DNA from: Porphyromonas sp.
Lineage (GTDB): Bacteria; Bacteroidota; Bacteroidia; Bacteroidales; Porphyromonadaceae
Length of the DNA: 64,000 bases
Assembly: GCA_022772085.1 (NCBI GenBank)
Contig: JALFBN010000007.1
Location: 62,001 to 126,000 of the forward strand
Direction of reading: 5' to 3'
Within the stretch, counting starts at the first letter, position 1. Each line of letters opens with the position of its first letter. Shown piece after piece: positions 50,130 through 61,100 of this stretch. A program made the translations under genes and the position numbers. Under the pieces are notes generated by a model. The model searched no databases. It had not been told where the DNA came from and saw nothing but the letters and a program-made list of their open reading frames with translations.

Positions 50130-51791
50130 ATGAAGATTCGTACGCTCTTGGCGACCGCCGTTGTCGCAACAATTGCCGGGCTGGTAGCTCCACAAGCGGA
50201 GGCTTGTACGGGGTTGATCGTCGGCAAAGGAGCCTCCAAAGATGGCTCTGTCATGATCTCTTATGCAGCAGACTCGCATACACTTTACGGCGAGCTTTAC
50301 CACTGGCCCGCTGCCAATTGGGCTAAGGGTGCTATGCGTCAGATTATAGAGTGGGATACCCATACACCTCTAGGGTTTATTCCTCAGGTTGCTCAGACCT
50401 ACAATGTAATCGGCAATATGAACGAACATCAGCTTGCCATTACCGAATCGACGTGGGGTGGTCGTCCTGAACTTGTGGATCCCAATGGTTTGATGGACTA
50501 TGGTAGCTTGATCTACGTGACCCTGCAGCGCGCCAAAACGGCTCGTGAAGCTATCAAGGTTATGACCTCTCTTGTGGCTGAATATGGCTATCATAGTTCA
50601 GGAGAGAGCTTCAGCATTGCTGATAAAAATGAAGTATGGGTGATGGAGATGATCGGTAAAGGTTCTGGTAAAAAAGGTGCTGTATGGGTTGCTATGCGTA
50701 TCCCTGATAATGCCATTTCGGCTCATGCCAATCAGGCTCGTATCCAACAGATCAAGTTCAATGACCCCGATAATTGCCTCTACGCAGAGGATGTGATCGC
50801 TCTTGCTCGGGAGAAGGGTTACTTCAAGGGTAAGGACAAAGATTTTAGTTTCCAAAAGGCGTACAACCCATGGACTCCCGATGGGCTCCGTGGTTGCGAA
50901 GCACGTGTGTGGAGCTTTTTCAACCGCTTTGCTGATGGTATGAAGAAGTATGAAGCGCTTGCTATGGGTGATGTGAACCAAGAGCCTATGCCTCTCTATG
51001 TAATTCCCAATCGCAAACTCTCTGTGGCTGATGTACGCAACATGATGCGCGACCACTACGAAGGTACTCCTATGGATATGACCCAAGATATAGGTGCCGG
51101 TCCTTATAGCGTACCTTACCGCTGGCGTCCCATGTCATGGGAGCACAATGGCAAGACCTATTTCAACGAACGTGCTATCGCTACGCAACAGACCGGTTTT
51201 GTCCTCGTTGCTCAGCTTCGTTCCAACCTTCCCGATGAGGTGGGTGGCATCCTTTGGTTCGGTGTGGATGACGCCAATACGGCCGTGTTCACTCCTATGT
51301 ATGCCTCTATACAACGTACTCCTGAGTGCTATCGTGTGGGTAATGGAGATATGATGCATTTCTCTTGGACCAGCGCCTTCTGGATCCACAACTGGGTAGC
51401 CAACATGGCTTATGCACGTTATGCACCGATGATTCAGGACATTCGTCCTGTACAATATGAGTTGGAAGATGGCTTTGATCAAGCTATTGCCCAAGTTGAT
51501 GCTAAGGCCTTGGCACTCCTCAAGGAATCGCCTGCCAAGGCTCGTGCTTTCCTCACCAATTATAGCTGTACAACGGCGGATGGGGCTACGGCTCGCTGGA
51601 AGGCTCTTGGAGAATACCTCCTTGTAAAGTATATGGATGGTAATATGAAGAAGGAGGAAAACGGCAACTTCAAGGATAATGGAAATGGTCTCAGTGCTAT
51701 GCCGAACTTCCCGGGATACGATGCTCGTTACTACAAACAAATTGTAGATGAGACGGGTGATAAGTTTCTCTCGCAGGGAGGAAGCCACTAA
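50130..51791 (+). CDS. Family C69 dipeptidase (Ntn hydrolase), exported
   Basis: A 553-residue protein starting at ATG 50130 (MKIRTLLATAVVATIAGLVA). The signal peptide ends AEA, directly before Cys26, the expected N-terminal nucleophile in CTGLIVGKGASKDGSVMIS; processing would expose it. Further C69 landmarks are GNMNEHQLAITESTWGGR, VWVMEMIGKG, MRIPDNAISAHANQARI and MGDVNQEPMPLYVIP. The family cleaves dipeptides, useful in an asaccharolytic, peptide-fermenting organism. It stands alone, with a hairpin after it. Confidence 0.93.
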   Translation: MKIRTLLATAVVATIAGLVAPQAEACTGLIVGKGASKDGSVMISYAADSHTLYGELYHWPAANWAKGAMRQIIEWDTHTPLGFIPQVAQTYNVIGNMNEHQLAITESTWGGRPELVDPNGLMDYGSLIYVTLQRAKTAREAIKVMTSLVAEYGYHSSGESFSIADKNEVWVMEMIGKGSGKKGAVWVAMRIPDNAISAHANQARIQQIKFNDPDNCLYAEDVIALAREKGYFKGKDKDFSFQKAYNPWTPDGLRGCEARVWSFFNRFADGMKKYEALAMGDVNQEPMPLYVIPNRKLSVADVRNMMRDHYEGTPMDMTQDIGAGPYSVPYRWRPMSWEHNGKTYFNERAIATQQTGFVLVAQLRSNLPDEVGGILWFGVDDANTAVFTPMYASIQRTPECYRVGNGDMMHFSWTSAFWIHNWVANMAYARYAPMIQDIRPVQYELEDGFDQAIAQVDAKALALLKESPAKARAFLTNYSCTTADGATARWKALGEYLLVKYMDGNMKKEENGNFKDNGNGLSAMPNFPGYDARYYKQIVDETGDKFLSQGGSH

Positions 51792-51820
51792 GTTTCCCTC
51801 TGAGATCAATAATGCTTTTA

Positions 51821-51880
51821 AGCCCCAAGAAGCAACGGCTGCCACCAGTGTGTAATCGTGCGGTTGTTGCCTCTTGGGCT
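51821..51880 (+). terminator. Imperfect long stem-loop between the dipeptidase and rmlA
   Basis: AGCCC-CAAGA-GCAAC (51821-51836) pairs with GTTGC-TCTTG-GGGCT (51866-51880) with a bulged C and one mismatch, about 14 pairs. There is no T-run after it. It may end the dipeptidase transcript or be a leader structure for rmlA. Confidence 0.45.
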
Positions 51881-51905
51881 TGAGGCGTTTTGCAGTTTTA
51901 AGAAG

Positions 51906-52784
51906 ATGAAAGGAATTGTCCTCGCAGGTGGCTCGGGTACACGGCTTTATCCCATCACGAAGGGGGTGAGTAAGCAATTGCTCCCGATTTTTGATAAACC
52001 GATGGTCTACTACCCTTTGAGTGTCCTCATGATGGCCGGGATAAGGGATATTTTACTGATTTCTACCCCTCAAGATCTACCCTCTTTTGAGCGATTGTTG
52101 GGGGATGGTAGTGAGTTGGGGATTCGTTTGCAGTACGCACCTCAGCCGTCGCCTGATGGCTTAGCACAAGCCTTCCTTATCGGACGTGAGTTCGTTGGGA
52201 GGGATGCCGCTTGCCTTATTTTGGGGGATAATATATTCTATGGAGCGGGCTTCTCCGCCATGCTTCGTCGGGCTGTTGCTCGGGCAGAGGAGGAGCAGGT
52301 GGCTACAATTTTTGGCTATCGGGTGAGCGATCCCGAGCGTTATGGGGTGGCGGAGATCGATGCAGGGGGGCAGGTTCTCTCTATTGAAGAAAAACCTAAG
52401 CACCCTCGTAGTCCCTATGCCGTAACAGGGCTCTATTTCTATCCCAACTCCGTATTGGAGGTGGCACAGGGGGTACGTCCATCGGCTCGAGGAGAGCTGG
52501 AGATTACCTCTGTCAATCAAGCCTATTTATCTTCCGGATCACTCTTTTTGGAACAACTCGGGCAGGGCTTTGCTTGGCTCGATACCGGCACCCATGATTC
52601 CCTCAGTGAAGCCTCTACCTTCATAGAGGTGATCGAGAAGCGGCAGGGGATCAAAATTGCCTGTCTTGAGGGTATTGCTTATCAGCAAGGGTGGATCTCC
52701 GCTGATACCCTCCGCAAGGTGGCACTTCCCATGGCTAAGAATGCATATGGTCAGTATCTTCTTTCCCTACTTGCTAATACGTAA
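51906..52784 (+). CDS. rmlA: Glucose-1-phosphate thymidylyltransferase
   Basis: A 292-residue enzyme that joins glucose 1-phosphate and dTTP to make dTDP-glucose. ATG 51906 ([20 protein letters not shown]) is the family start; upstream in-frame codons lie in the hairpin region. Landmarks are the nucleotide loop [60 protein letters not shown] and [15 protein letters not shown]. It is followed six bases later by rmlB. Neither rmlC nor rmlD is in the window. Confidence 0.97.
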   Translation: MKGIVLAGGSGTRLYPITKGVSKQLLPIFDKPMVYYPLSVLMMAGIRDILLISTPQDLPSFERLLGDGSELGIRLQYAPQPSPDGLAQAFLIGREFVGRDAACLILGDNIFYGAGFSAMLRRAVARAEEEQVATIFGYRVSDPERYGVAEIDAGGQVLSIEEKPKHPRSPYAVTGLYFYPNSVLEVAQGVRPSARGELEITSVNQAYLSSGSLFLEQLGQGFAWLDTGTHDSLSEASTFIEVIEKRQGIKIACLEGIAYQQGWISADTLRKVALPMAKNAYGQYLLSLLANT

Positions 52785-52790
52785 CATTTC

Positions 52791-53849
52791 ATGAATTTAT
52801 TGATAACGGGAGCTGCCGGCTTCATTGCTTCTCACGTAGCTCGTTACTTTGCCCATTCCTATCCGAACTACCGACTGTTGTTGTTGGATGCGCTGACTTA
52901 TGCCGGCAATATTGCCAATTTAGAGGATCTTCTCGCATTGCCTCAAGTGCGTTTTGTTGCAGGAGATATTACTGATCTTACTCTGCTTCGCACCCTTTTT
53001 GAGCAGGAGGCTATTGATGGTGTACTGCATTTGGCGGCAGAGAGTCATGTAGATCGTTCCATCTCCGATCCTCTTTTATTTGCTCGCACCAACGTGTTGG
53101 GGACACTCTCCCTGCTGGAGGTCGCCCGCTTGGTGTGGCAGGAGAGAGCCATTTCGGGGCGTTTTTATCACATCTCTACAGACGAGGTCTATGGGACATT
53201 GCCCCTTGGGGAGGGATTCTTTACCGAGGAGACACGTTATGCACCTCACAGTCCCTATTCGGCATCAAAGGCTTCGAGTGATCACTTTGTGCGTGCCTAT
53301 CATGATACCTATGGGATGGATATTGTTTTGAGTAATTGCTCCAATAACTATGGCCCATATCAATTCCCCGAAAAACTGATTCCCCTATTTATCAATAATA
53401 TCCGTCGAGGTCTACCCCTACCCGTCTATGGTGAGGGTCTGAATGTGCGAGACTGGCTCTATGTGAAGGATCATGTGCGGGCTATCGATCTGATCTTTCA
53501 CCAAGGGGCTTCGGGTGAGACTTACAATGTCGGAGGTAACAATGAGTGGAGCAATATCGATCTAATAAAAAAGCTCATAGCCATAGCCGATCAAATCTTA
53601 GGTCGCCCCGAGGGGACTTCCCTCTCTCTCATCTCTTACGTCCCTGATCGAGCAGGGCATGATCTTCGCTACGCCATAGATTCTTCTAAACTGCAACAGA
53701 CCCTTGGATGGACGCCTACGGTTTCATTTGAAGAGGGACTTGCAGAGACCATTCGCTGGTATCTCGATCATACGGCTTGGCTAGATGCCATCAATTCGGA
53801 AGCCTATCTCAAAGAAAATCAGTGTGCCCAGCAGCACTATGCTTTATAA
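52791..53849 (+). CDS. rmlB: dTDP-glucose 4,6-dehydratase
   Basis: A 352-residue short-chain dehydrogenase-fold enzyme that converts dTDP-glucose to dTDP-4-keto-6-deoxyglucose. It has the NAD loop TGAAGFIASHVARYF (usual TGGAGFIGSH with two conservative Ala changes), HLAAESHVDRSI, the catalytic block STDEVYG with a following ETRYAPHSPYSASKASSDH (YxxxK), and SNNYGPYQFPEKLIPLFI. The product can go to rhamnose or to amino sugars made by a DegT-type aminotransferase such as the one at 45585. Confidence 0.97.
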   Translation: MNLLITGAAGFIASHVARYFAHSYPNYRLLLLDALTYAGNIANLEDLLALPQVRFVAGDITDLTLLRTLFEQEAIDGVLHLAAESHVDRSISDPLLFARTNVLGTLSLLEVARLVWQERAISGRFYHISTDEVYGTLPLGEGFFTEETRYAPHSPYSASKASSDHFVRAYHDTYGMDIVLSNCSNNYGPYQFPEKLIPLFINNIRRGLPLPVYGEGLNVRDWLYVKDHVRAIDLIFHQGASGETYNVGGNNEWSNIDLIKKLIAIADQILGRPEGTSLSLISYVPDRAGHDLRYAIDSSKLQQTLGWTPTVSFEEGLAETIRWYLDHTAWLDAINSEAYLKENQCAQQHYAL

Positions 53850-53864
53850 TCTCTTTTCTGCTCT

Positions 53865-55304
53865 ATGACTCTAGACTATTCACTACGCTCTGCGATAGAT
53901 ACCCCCCTCTTTCACCTCATTGGCGAAGCTGCCGACGAATTGGGTGTCGAGGCTTATGTTGTAGGAGGGTATGTCCGAGACCTTTTGTTGCACCGACCTA
54001 GTGGAGATATTGATGTGGTTTCGGTAGGGAGGGGAATCGATCTGGCACGAGCTTTCGCAAAAAAATGGGGAAGGGGGGCGCATCTCTCTGTCTTTGCCAA
54101 CTTCGGTACTGCCCAAGTGAAGAAGCAGGGGCTGGAGGTGGAGTTTGTCGGAGCACGGCGCGAGAGCTATCGTCGGGATAGTCGCAAGCCTATTGTCGAA
54201 GACGGTACCCTGGAGGAGGATCAAGAGCGTCGCGACTTTACCATCAATGCTATGGCACTTTGTCTCAATAAGGAGCGATTTGGAGCGTTAATTGATCCTT
54301 TTTATGGATTGGAGGATTTGGAGGATTGCCTTTTGCGTACACCTTTGGATCCTGATACTACTTTTTCGGACGACCCTCTGAGGATGCTTCGGGGGATTCG
54401 CTTTGCAAGCCAGTTGGGATTTTTCTTGGATGAAGAGACCTTCGAGGCAATTGAGCGTAATGCCTCACGTATAGAGATCGTTTCGGCAGAGCGCATCATT
54501 GTTGAATTAAATAAGATCATGCTTTCGCCCAAACCCTCAATAGGCTTGGAACTATTGGAGAAAACGGGGCTGATGGCACTCATCCTTCCTGAATTGTTGG
54601 CTCTAAAAGGCACCGAAACTCGGGATGGCATTGGGCACAAAGATAACCTAACCCATACCTATCGAGTGGTGGATAATCTAGCGACCAAAAGCAACAATCT
54701 CTATCTTCGTTGGGCTGCATTGCTCCATGATATTGCCAAACCACAGACCAAACGTTTCGACAGAGCTTTGGGATGGACTTTCCATAATCACAATTATCTT
54801 GGGGCGAAGATGGTTCCCAAGATCTTCAAACGTTTGAAACTTCCTTTGGATGCCTCTATGAAGTATGTAGCCAAAATGGTGGAGCTTCATATGCGTCCGG
54901 CTTCTTTGGTGGATGAGGGGGTGACTGATTCTGCTGTGCGTCGATTGCTCTTTGAGTCGGGGAATGATATTGATGATCTCATGCTCCTTGTGGAGGCTGA
55001 TATTACCAGTAAAAATCCGCAAAAGGTGCGTCGCTATCTGGATAACTACCTCCTTGTACGTCACAAAATGCAAGAGATCGAGGAGAAAGACCGCATCCGA
55101 AATTTCCAACCTCCGATCTCGGGAGAGGAGATTATGGAGCTTTTCGGTCTCGCTCCCTCTCGCCCCGTGGGGTCGCTCAAAGAGGCGATCAAAAATGCTA
55201 TTTTGGACGGAGTGATCCCCAATGAATACGATGCTGCGTATGCTTACCTTCTCAAAAAGGCCAAGGAGATGGGGCTCTCGCCGGTATCAGATACGAACCG
55301 TTGA
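53865..55304 (+). CDS. CCA tRNA nucleotidyltransferase with HD domain
   Basis: A 479-residue class II nucleotidyltransferase. The head domain shows VVGGYVRDLLLHRPSGDIDV with the metal-binding DID, RRDFTINAMAL and DPLRMLRGIRFASQLGF. An HD domain follows (LLHDIAKPQTKRF, about residues 285-300, and HNHNYLGAKM). It repairs or completes the 3' CCA of tRNAs, needed here because both tRNA genes in the window lack encoded CCA. It follows rmlB by 15 bases. Poly(A) polymerase activity cannot be excluded by sequence. Confidence 0.92.
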   Translation: MTLDYSLRSAIDTPLFHLIGEAADELGVEAYVVGGYVRDLLLHRPSGDIDVVSVGRGIDLARAFAKKWGRGAHLSVFANFGTAQVKKQGLEVEFVGARRESYRRDSRKPIVEDGTLEEDQERRDFTINAMALCLNKERFGALIDPFYGLEDLEDCLLRTPLDPDTTFSDDPLRMLRGIRFASQLGFFLDEETFEAIERNASRIEIVSAERIIVELNKIMLSPKPSIGLELLEKTGLMALILPELLALKGTETRDGIGHKDNLTHTYRVVDNLATKSNNLYLRWAALLHDIAKPQTKRFDRALGWTFHNHNYLGAKMVPKIFKRLKLPLDASMKYVAKMVELHMRPASLVDEGVTDSAVRRLLFESGNDIDDLMLLVEADITSKNPQKVRRYLDNYLLVRHKMQEIEEKDRIRNFQPPISGEEIMELFGLAPSRPVGSLKEAIKNAILDGVIPNEYDAAYAYLLKKAKEMGLSPVSDTNR

Positions 55305-55547
55305 TGAGAGCTGTTGGGGGAGGGAGATCCAAGTTCGTTTCTCCGGAAAAAGAAAAAGATCGGAGTTCGGATTAAACTATTTCATCTAAAGTCTTTCAAA
55401 TAGAAAAGAGCTTCACTTGCAAAAACAGGCTGGAAGACTCTGGGATGATGGGGGTAGTAGCCTATATCCGATCGGAATATGTGATGGATTGAGGGGGGAT
55501 GCCTTTTTGTATTACTCTATCCTTAGTAACAAGCTCGCAAATAAAGA

Positions 55548-57017
55548 ATGACGACAGACTGTATGATGAATCAATTTGTAACTAAACCTTTACTCTTATT
55601 CCTTTTGGGCGGCGTTACCTCCCTAGTGGTGCATGCAACCAATGCTGCCACAGCCATTTTGGTAGACACTACTGCCACGACCCATCCCCCTCGCAGCGAG
55701 ACGACCATCATCCCTGCAACTATATCTATCGAAGATGCAGTGCGTATTGCCCTTGAGGAAAGTACAAGCGTACTTGTTGGGCAGATGGATATTGAGAAGG
55801 AGCAGTATTCGTACAAAAGTGCAGTGGCCCAACTGTTTCCCTCTATCAATATGCAGGGTTCTTACGGCTATACCATTAAAAAGCAGGTGATGTACCTTGA
55901 TGGTTTCCCCGGTGCTTCTGCCATGCCAAGCGAGATGGCAAGCAAAGGTATTGAGGTTGGTCGTAGTCATAACATTCAAGCCGGGTTGAGTGTCGGACTT
56001 CCTCTTATCAATGCTTCGCTATGGAAGAGTATTTCAATAAGTAAAGAAAATGTTCAATTGGCTCTGGAGCGGGCGCAATCGTCGAAAGTAAATAAGGTTG
56101 CCGAGGTGCGCAAGGCCTTCCTTCAAGCACTTCTTGCGGAGGATAGCTACCAAGTGCTCCGACAGAGTTATGCCAATGCCCGAACCAATTACCAACTCGT
56201 AGAGAATAACTTCAAACAGGGGCTGGTGGCACAATATGACCTCTTGAGGAGTGAGGTACAGGTCAAAAACCTAGAGCCCAACCTCCTGCAAGCTGATGAT
56301 GCTAGGCAGATGGCTCGTCGTTCACTACTTGTACTTATGGGACTTTCTCCTGATGCACCTATTATGCTCAAAGGTTCTCTTAAAGACTTTGCCTCTGAGG
56401 TGCTTCGTCAGTATGTGGAGGCCGAGAATGACCCTTTGGAGGATAATCCCACCTTGCGCGAATTATCCGTGCAACGCAATTTGGTTACGCATGCACTTGA
56501 TCTCAAGAAGTTAGCTTTTTTACCTACACTAAGTCTCTCCGGAGCCTATAATTATACCTTTTCAAGTAATGACTTCAAACTCAATAACAGCAAGCTTTGG
56601 ACGCCCTATTCTGTAGTCAATCTCTCACTGTCCATTCCCCTGTTTACGGGCGGTCGTCGTATTTATGACCTCAAAGGGCAGAAGCTCTCCCTGATGCAGT
56701 TTGATCTAAATGCTCGGGATGCAGAGCGGAAAGTCTCCATCGCTTATGGAGAGGCAAAGGATCGTTTGCGTCGCTCGGCACGTACCTATAGTGTTAGTGA
56801 GGGGGCTATTACCACGGCTGAGCAGGGGTACATGATTGCCTCCAAGCGTTTTGAAACGGGCGAGGGTACGTTGCTTGAAGTCAACGATGCCGATCTCTCC
56901 CTCCTACAGGCACGGTTGAATTATCACCAAAGCATCTATAACTTTTTAGTAGCACGCACCGATCTCGATCAGTTGACTGGTAAGGGTGTCCCCGAAGAGA
57001 CCACAAAGAAAAAATAA
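55548..57017 (+). CDS. TolC-family outer-membrane efflux protein
   Basis: A 489-residue protein with a signal peptide (about residues 8-30, from FVTKPLLLFLLGGVTSLV) and the two repeated TolC blocks of long helices: SIEDAVRIALEESTSVLVGQ with LFPSINMQGSYGY, and later LAFLPTLSLSGAYNYTFSS with the final GEGTLLEVNDADLSLLQARL. ATG 55563 is a possible later start. It forms the outer-membrane duct for the adaptor and RND pump encoded next. The 240 bases upstream hold no gene and no clear promoter match. Confidence 0.93.
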   Translation: MTTDCMMNQFVTKPLLLFLLGGVTSLVVHATNAATAILVDTTATTHPPRSETTIIPATISIEDAVRIALEESTSVLVGQMDIEKEQYSYKSAVAQLFPSINMQGSYGYTIKKQVMYLDGFPGASAMPSEMASKGIEVGRSHNIQAGLSVGLPLINASLWKSISISKENVQLALERAQSSKVNKVAEVRKAFLQALLAEDSYQVLRQSYANARTNYQLVENNFKQGLVAQYDLLRSEVQVKNLEPNLLQADDARQMARRSLLVLMGLSPDAPIMLKGSLKDFASEVLRQYVEAENDPLEDNPTLRELSVQRNLVTHALDLKKLAFLPTLSLSGAYNYTFSSNDFKLNNSKLWTPYSVVNLSLSIPLFTGGRRIYDLKGQKLSLMQFDLNARDAERKVSIAYGEAKDRLRRSARTYSVSEGAITTAEQGYMIASKRFETGEGTLLEVNDADLSLLQARLNYHQSIYNFLVARTDLDQLTGKGVPEETTKKK

Positions 57018-57041
57018 CAACAGCACCTTAATATATAAGCA

Positions 57042-58091
57042 ATGAATCTACATCACATTATGCATCGTCCTATGTTGTGGGCTTTGGGTCTTGCTATTAC
57101 CTTCCTTATGCCCTCTTGTAAAAAATCGAGTTCTAGTAAGAGTGATCAAGATAGTGTCCAAGTAGCGGTACAAACAGCAGTGGTACAACAGACCGCTATT
57201 GAGAATACCGAGCATTTCACTGCAACGGTACAGGCTAAAGCTACCAATGAAATTGTTCCTCAGGCGGGTGGTCGTATTCGTCAGATCCGTGCAGAGGTCG
57301 GGCAGCAGGTCAGCCGTGGTCAGATCTTAGCAGTTATGGACAACAGTCAGTTGGCTCAGGCAGAAGTCCAACTTGCCGATGCGAAGTTGGCATATACTCG
57401 TACCGATGAACTTTATAAGGTGGGTGGTGTGAGCAAAGCTCAATGGGATGCCCGTCGTAGTGCGCTCACCGTGGCAGAAACGGCGTACAATAACCTCCAG
57501 GAAAATACCTATCTACGTAGTCCGATAGCAGGGGTTGTCACGGCTCGCAATTACGATTCAGGTGATATGTGTTCCCCCTCGATGCCCATCTTCATTGTTG
57601 AGCAGATCGTTCCCGTTAAGCTCCTTGTTAATATTTCTGAACGCTACTATACGATGGTCTCCAAAGGGATGTCTGCCAAAGTGACGGCAGAGGCTCTTGG
57701 AGAAGATGAAGGCTTTGAGGGCAAAGTTGCCCTCGTACACCCTACCCTTAACGCCCAAACGCATACCTTTGCCGTGGAGGTTGAGGTTCCCAATAAGGGA
57801 CTAAAGCTCCGCCCCGGGATGTACGCTACGGTCGAATTAGACTTTGGAGAAACAACGGCTCTCGTGGTTTCCGATCGTGCTGTTGTGAAGCTCCCCGGCA
57901 GTGGAGAGTACTATGTGTACAAACTCATAGGTGATAGGGCTGAGCGCACAGTTGTTAAGGTTGGACGTCAGCTGGGGGATCGTTACGAAATCCTATCGGG
58001 ACTATCCTCGGGAACTACTGTCATTACTGAGGGTGCTCAGGTCGTTCGCAATGGCGATCGCGTAAAAGTGGTACAGAAGGAGGCAAAGTAA
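57042..58091 (+). CDS. RND efflux periplasmic adaptor (MFP) lipoprotein
   Basis: A 349-residue membrane-fusion protein. The signal ends in a lipobox (LMPSC, Cys about residue 26). The biotinyl-lipoyl-like halves are seen as PQAGGRIRQIRAEVGQQVSRG and TYLRSPIAGVVTARNYDSGD, separated by a short helical hairpin, then beta-barrel and membrane-proximal domains (LRPGMYATVELDFGETTALV, DRYEILSGLSSGTTVITEG). It links the inner-membrane pump with the TolC-like duct. It lies 24 bases after the TolC gene. Confidence 0.95.
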   Translation: MNLHHIMHRPMLWALGLAITFLMPSCKKSSSSKSDQDSVQVAVQTAVVQQTAIENTEHFTATVQAKATNEIVPQAGGRIRQIRAEVGQQVSRGQILAVMDNSQLAQAEVQLADAKLAYTRTDELYKVGGVSKAQWDARRSALTVAETAYNNLQENTYLRSPIAGVVTARNYDSGDMCSPSMPIFIVEQIVPVKLLVNISERYYTMVSKGMSAKVTAEALGEDEGFEGKVALVHPTLNAQTHTFAVEVEVPNKGLKLRPGMYATVELDFGETTALVVSDRAVVKLPGSGEYYVYKLIGDRAERTVVKVGRQLGDRYEILSGLSSGTTVITEGAQVVRNGDRVKVVQKEAK

Positions 58092-58129
58092 GGCTTTCTC
58101 CCCCTTCCTTAAAAATCAAATAGAAGGAT

Positions 58130-61100
58130 ATGAGTATATATAGTACTGCCGTCAAGAAACCCGTTACCACAATACTTGTTTTTGTGGCACTGGCGATCTT
58201 GGGGCTATTCTCTTTACAGAAGTTACCGATCGATCTTTACCCGCAGATCGAAACCAATAATATCATTGTCTTTACCTCTTATCCGGGAGCAGGTCCGCAA
58301 GATGTGGAGGCGAATATTACCGAGCCGATCGAAAATGCCCTGAATGGTATTGCCAATCAGAAGCACATCACGAGCGAGAGCCGAGAGAATATCTCTATGG
58401 TTACCATTGAGTTCAATGAAGGAACGGATATTGAGGAGGCTACCAACGACGTGCGAGATAAGCTAGGTCTTTTGAGCGAACGGCTACCGGAGGGGGCTCA
58501 TGACCCGATGCTTTTTAAGTTTGGTGTTGATGACATCCCCGTGCAGATCCTCGTAGCTACAGCTCGTGAGAGCACACCGGGGTTGGACAAGATCCTTGAA
58601 GATAAGGTTGTAAACGTCCTGGGTCGCATTGATGGAGTGGGGAGTGTCTCCTCTTCGGGGACAATCAAGCGTCAAATACAGATCTATTGTGATCCGAATG
58701 CTTTGGAAGCTTATGGTCTTACAATCCAGCAAATCAGTGCAATTATACGAGCCGAAAATAGCAACATCCCCGCAGGGCAAATTGATATAGGCAACGCGAC
58801 TAATTCGATTCGTGTCCAAGGGGAGTTCACCGAACCTCGGGAGTTGGAAGATATTGTCGTTCTCAGTCGTATGGGGCAAAACGTCTATCTGCGTGATGTG
58901 GCTCGTGTAGAAGATACAACGGCTGAGCAGATGCAAGAGGCCTATCTCAATGGGGAGCGTAGTGCTGCTATCATTGTGAATAAGCAGAGTGGAGCCAATT
59001 CTGTGGAAATTTCTCGTAAGGTCGCGGAGGCTCTACCCAAAATTCAAAAAACACTTCCCAGTGATGTGGAGATCTTTTCGGTAGTCAATACCTCTCGATC
59101 TATTGTGAATACCATTTCGAGTCTCACGGAAACCATCTTGATTACTTTTGTGGTGGTGATGCTTGTGGTATTCCTCTTTTTGGGGCGTTGGCGTGCTACG
59201 ATTATTATCGTTCTGACGATCCCAATCTCTCTTGTGGGCTCATTTATTTATTTGATGCTAACGGGCAATACGCTCAATATCATTTCTATGAGTTCGCTCT
59301 CCATTGCTATTGGTATGGTGGTGGACGATGCCATTGTGGTACTTGAAAATATTACAACGCATATTGAGCGTGGTAGTTATCCCAAGCAGGCGGCTGTACA
59401 TGCAACCAATGAGGTCGCTATTTCCGTTTTCGCCTCTACGCTTACGATGCTTGCGGTCTTCTTGCCCCTTACGATGATCGGGGGGATGACCGGCATTATG
59501 TTCCGCCAGTTGGGTTGGATTGTTAGTATCATCATGATCGTTTCCACCATTTGTGCCGTATTGCTGACTCCCACTCTTTGCGCCCATTGGCTCCGCAAAC
59601 GAGATAAAATGAAGCAGAAACCCAATATCCTGGTGGCTAAGATGGAGCTCCTCCTCGGTAAGATCGAAAACCTCTACGTAGGGCTCTTGCGCTGGACTCT
59701 TGCGCATCGCACCTTGACGATCTTGGGGGCCATTGTTATTTTTGGAGTGAGTATTGTATTGGGGTCTTTGGTCAAAACGGACTTCATGCCTAAAAGCGAT
59801 AATAACTCGATGACTGTACGTATTGACCTTCCCGTGGGGACTAATGTAAACATCGCTCGGGAAACGGGGTTGGAACTCTCTCGGTTGTGGAAAGAAAAAT
59901 ACCCTGAAATGGATAATTGTAACGTTACTGTGGGACAAGCCGATGCGAGTAACACTTTTGCGATGCTTTCGGGGAGCGGTAGTAACATCATCAGATATAA
60001 CATATCATTTATAGACGCAGGTGATCGAGATCGCTCAATTTTTGAGATAGCAGATCTTATGCGTGCGGATCTCAATAATCACCCCGGGATCAAGTCGTAT
60101 GTAGTTACCCCCGGAGGGAATGGTGGAGGTTTTGGAGGACAGACTGCCGTATCCGTGGAGCTTTATGGTTACGACTTCGAGAAGACCAATGAGGCGGCAA
60201 AGCGCGTATCAGAGGCATTGCTCAAACGTCCCTCTTGTGCAGAGGTTAATAGTGACCGTAAGGAGGATATGCCCGAGTATCGCATGGAGTTTAATCGTCG
60301 CAAACTGGCAGAGCACGGACTCAATATGGCCACTGCAGCGAGTTACATATCCAATAGTATCAATGGAAGTCTGGCTTCTTACTTTAGAGAAGATGGCAAT
60401 GAGTACGAGATCCGAGTGCGTCTTGCCCCTGAGCATCGCCGTTCGTTGTCCGATCTTCAGAATATCTTGGTTGTAACTCCACAGGGACAAGCGGTTCGCT
60501 TGGGCGATTTGGGTGTGCTGAAAGAGTACTATACACCTCCTACGATCAAGCGTAAAGATCGCGAACGCATCGTAACGCTCTCAACCATTGCTACCAACGG
60601 TACGCCCCTCTCTGATCTAGTAAAAGATGCCAATGAGGTGATGCAACAGATCGATCTACCTCAGGGGGTGAGCTACAAGCTCGCAGGGAGCTACGAGCAA
60701 CAACAGGAGTCCTTTGCAGATCTCTCGGTATTGCTTGTACTGATCTTGATCCTCGTATACATTGTTATGGCAGCTCAATTTGAAAACCTTCTCGATCCCT
60801 TTGTGATTATGTTTTCGGTGCCATTTGCATTTACGGGAGTGATCTTAGGGTTGGTGCTTACGGGTGTTTCTCTCAGTTTGATTGCATTTATTGGAGCGAT
60901 TATGTTGGTCGGTATCGTGGTCAAAAATGGTATTGTATTGATTGACTATACCCGTCTTGGTCGTGAACGTGGGCATAGTGTACGTCGTTCGATCCTTATT
61001 GCAGGTCGCTCTCGCTTGCGTCCCGTCTTGATGACTACCCTTACAACTGTATTGGGTATGGTACCCATGGCGATTGGGATTGGTGAAGGGAGCGAGATGT

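Noticed and set aside
51135-51977. A 280-codon minus-strand open frame over the dipeptidase 3' end
   Set aside because: Antisense shadow of a well-supported C69 gene and of the rmlA start; no recognisable motif.
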